Assembly: GCA_022729615.1 (NCBI GenBank)
Contig: DZAQ01000075.1
Location: forward strand, 1-6,779
DNA length: 6,779 nucleotides
Direction of reading: 5' to 3'
Origin: Sulfurovum sp.
Lineage (GTDB): Bacteria > Campylobacterota > Campylobacteria > Campylobacterales > Sulfurovaceae
Below the pieces are notes generated by a model. The model did no database searches and had not been told where the DNA came from. It was given only the letters and a program-made list of their open reading frames with translations. The position numbers were made by a program, and so were the translations under genes. Shown piece after piece: positions 6,713 to 6,779 of this stretch (positions within the stretch are counted from its first letter, which is position 1; each line of letters begins with the position of its first letter).

Positions 6713-6779
6713 CTAGCATATCCGTGGCAATAACTCCCCGTTTGGGATCTCCAAAAACCGTGATGTCCCCCACGGGCTT
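6713..6779 (-). CDS. hypE: Hydrogenase maturation protein HypE, C-terminal 21 codons only (runs off the window)
   Basis: Reading the minus strand from 6778 gives 21 codons and a TAG stop (complement of 6713-6715). The peptide begins SPWGTSRFLEI and ends ELLPRIC. The terminal Pro-Arg-Ile-Cys is diagnostic of HypE, and the preceding WGT-R...P.GE pattern also matches the family's end. In the known pathway HypF carbamoylates this last cysteine and HypE dehydrates it to a thiocyanate, the source of the CN ligand of the [NiFe]-hydrogenase iron; the C-terminal cysteine is therefore functional and intact here. The gene lies directly upstream of hypA on the same strand. A longer open frame over the same DNA (6576-6773) is a shadow that runs out of frame through hypE and the repeat. 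Confidence 0.9.
   Translation of the reverse strand, partial: SPWGTSRFLEIPNGELLPRIC

Noticed and set aside
6576..6773. 65-codon minus-strand open frame that reads through to overlap the hypA start
   Set aside because: It is out of frame with hypE, whose PRIC end is in the next frame, and its second half is the translated hairpin repeat ('WIPAFAGMT'), a well-known spurious peptide.

Overview
The window looks like a chromosomal housekeeping segment from a member of the Campylobacterota (the former epsilonproteobacteria), probably a free-living Sulfurimonas/Sulfuricurvum-like type. Three things suggest this: menaquinone made by the futalosine route (mqnE), [NiFe]-hydrogenase maturation genes in the order hypE-hypA, and compact packing with overlapping genes and AT-leaning, lysine-rich coding sequence. 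The taxonomic call is an inference; no rRNA or other marker is present.

Layout from left to right: (1) 63-806 (+), an exported or membrane-anchored beta-propeller protein of the SdiA-regulated/YjiK type. (2) 793-1863 (-), mqnE, aminofutalosine synthase, a radical SAM enzyme that converges on gene 1 with a 14-base tail-to-tail overlap. (3) 1864-1918, a 55-base divergent promoter region in which one small palindrome can supply the -10 box for both strands. (4) 1919-4402 (+), glnD, the PII uridylyltransferase/uridylyl-removing enzyme. (5) 4390-6198 (+), glmS, glucosamine-6-phosphate synthase, overlapping the end of glnD by 13 bases. (6) 6242-6583 (-), hypA, the nickel chaperone for hydrogenase maturation. 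(7) 6584-6712, a 129-base gap holding a 71-base two-hairpin repeat. (8) 6713 to the window end (-), the last 21 codons of hypE, recognisable by its Pro-Arg-Ile-Cys terminus.

Functional links: glnD and glmS form a probable operon joining a glutamine sensor with a glutamine-consuming enzyme at the entry to cell-wall amino-sugar synthesis. hypE and hypA belong to one maturation pathway: HypE makes the cyanide ligand and HypA delivers nickel. Menaquinone from the futalosine pathway is a usual electron acceptor for respiratory hydrogenases, so mqnE and the hyp genes fit the same hydrogen-respiring lifestyle, although they are separate transcription units.

I found no evidence of a novel multi-gene system, CRISPR array, tRNA, rRNA, phage or transposase gene. 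The points most worth a second look are the repeat between hypE and hypA, the symmetrical shared -10 in the mqnE/glnD divergence, and the overlapped glnD-glmS pair with a possible internal promoter.
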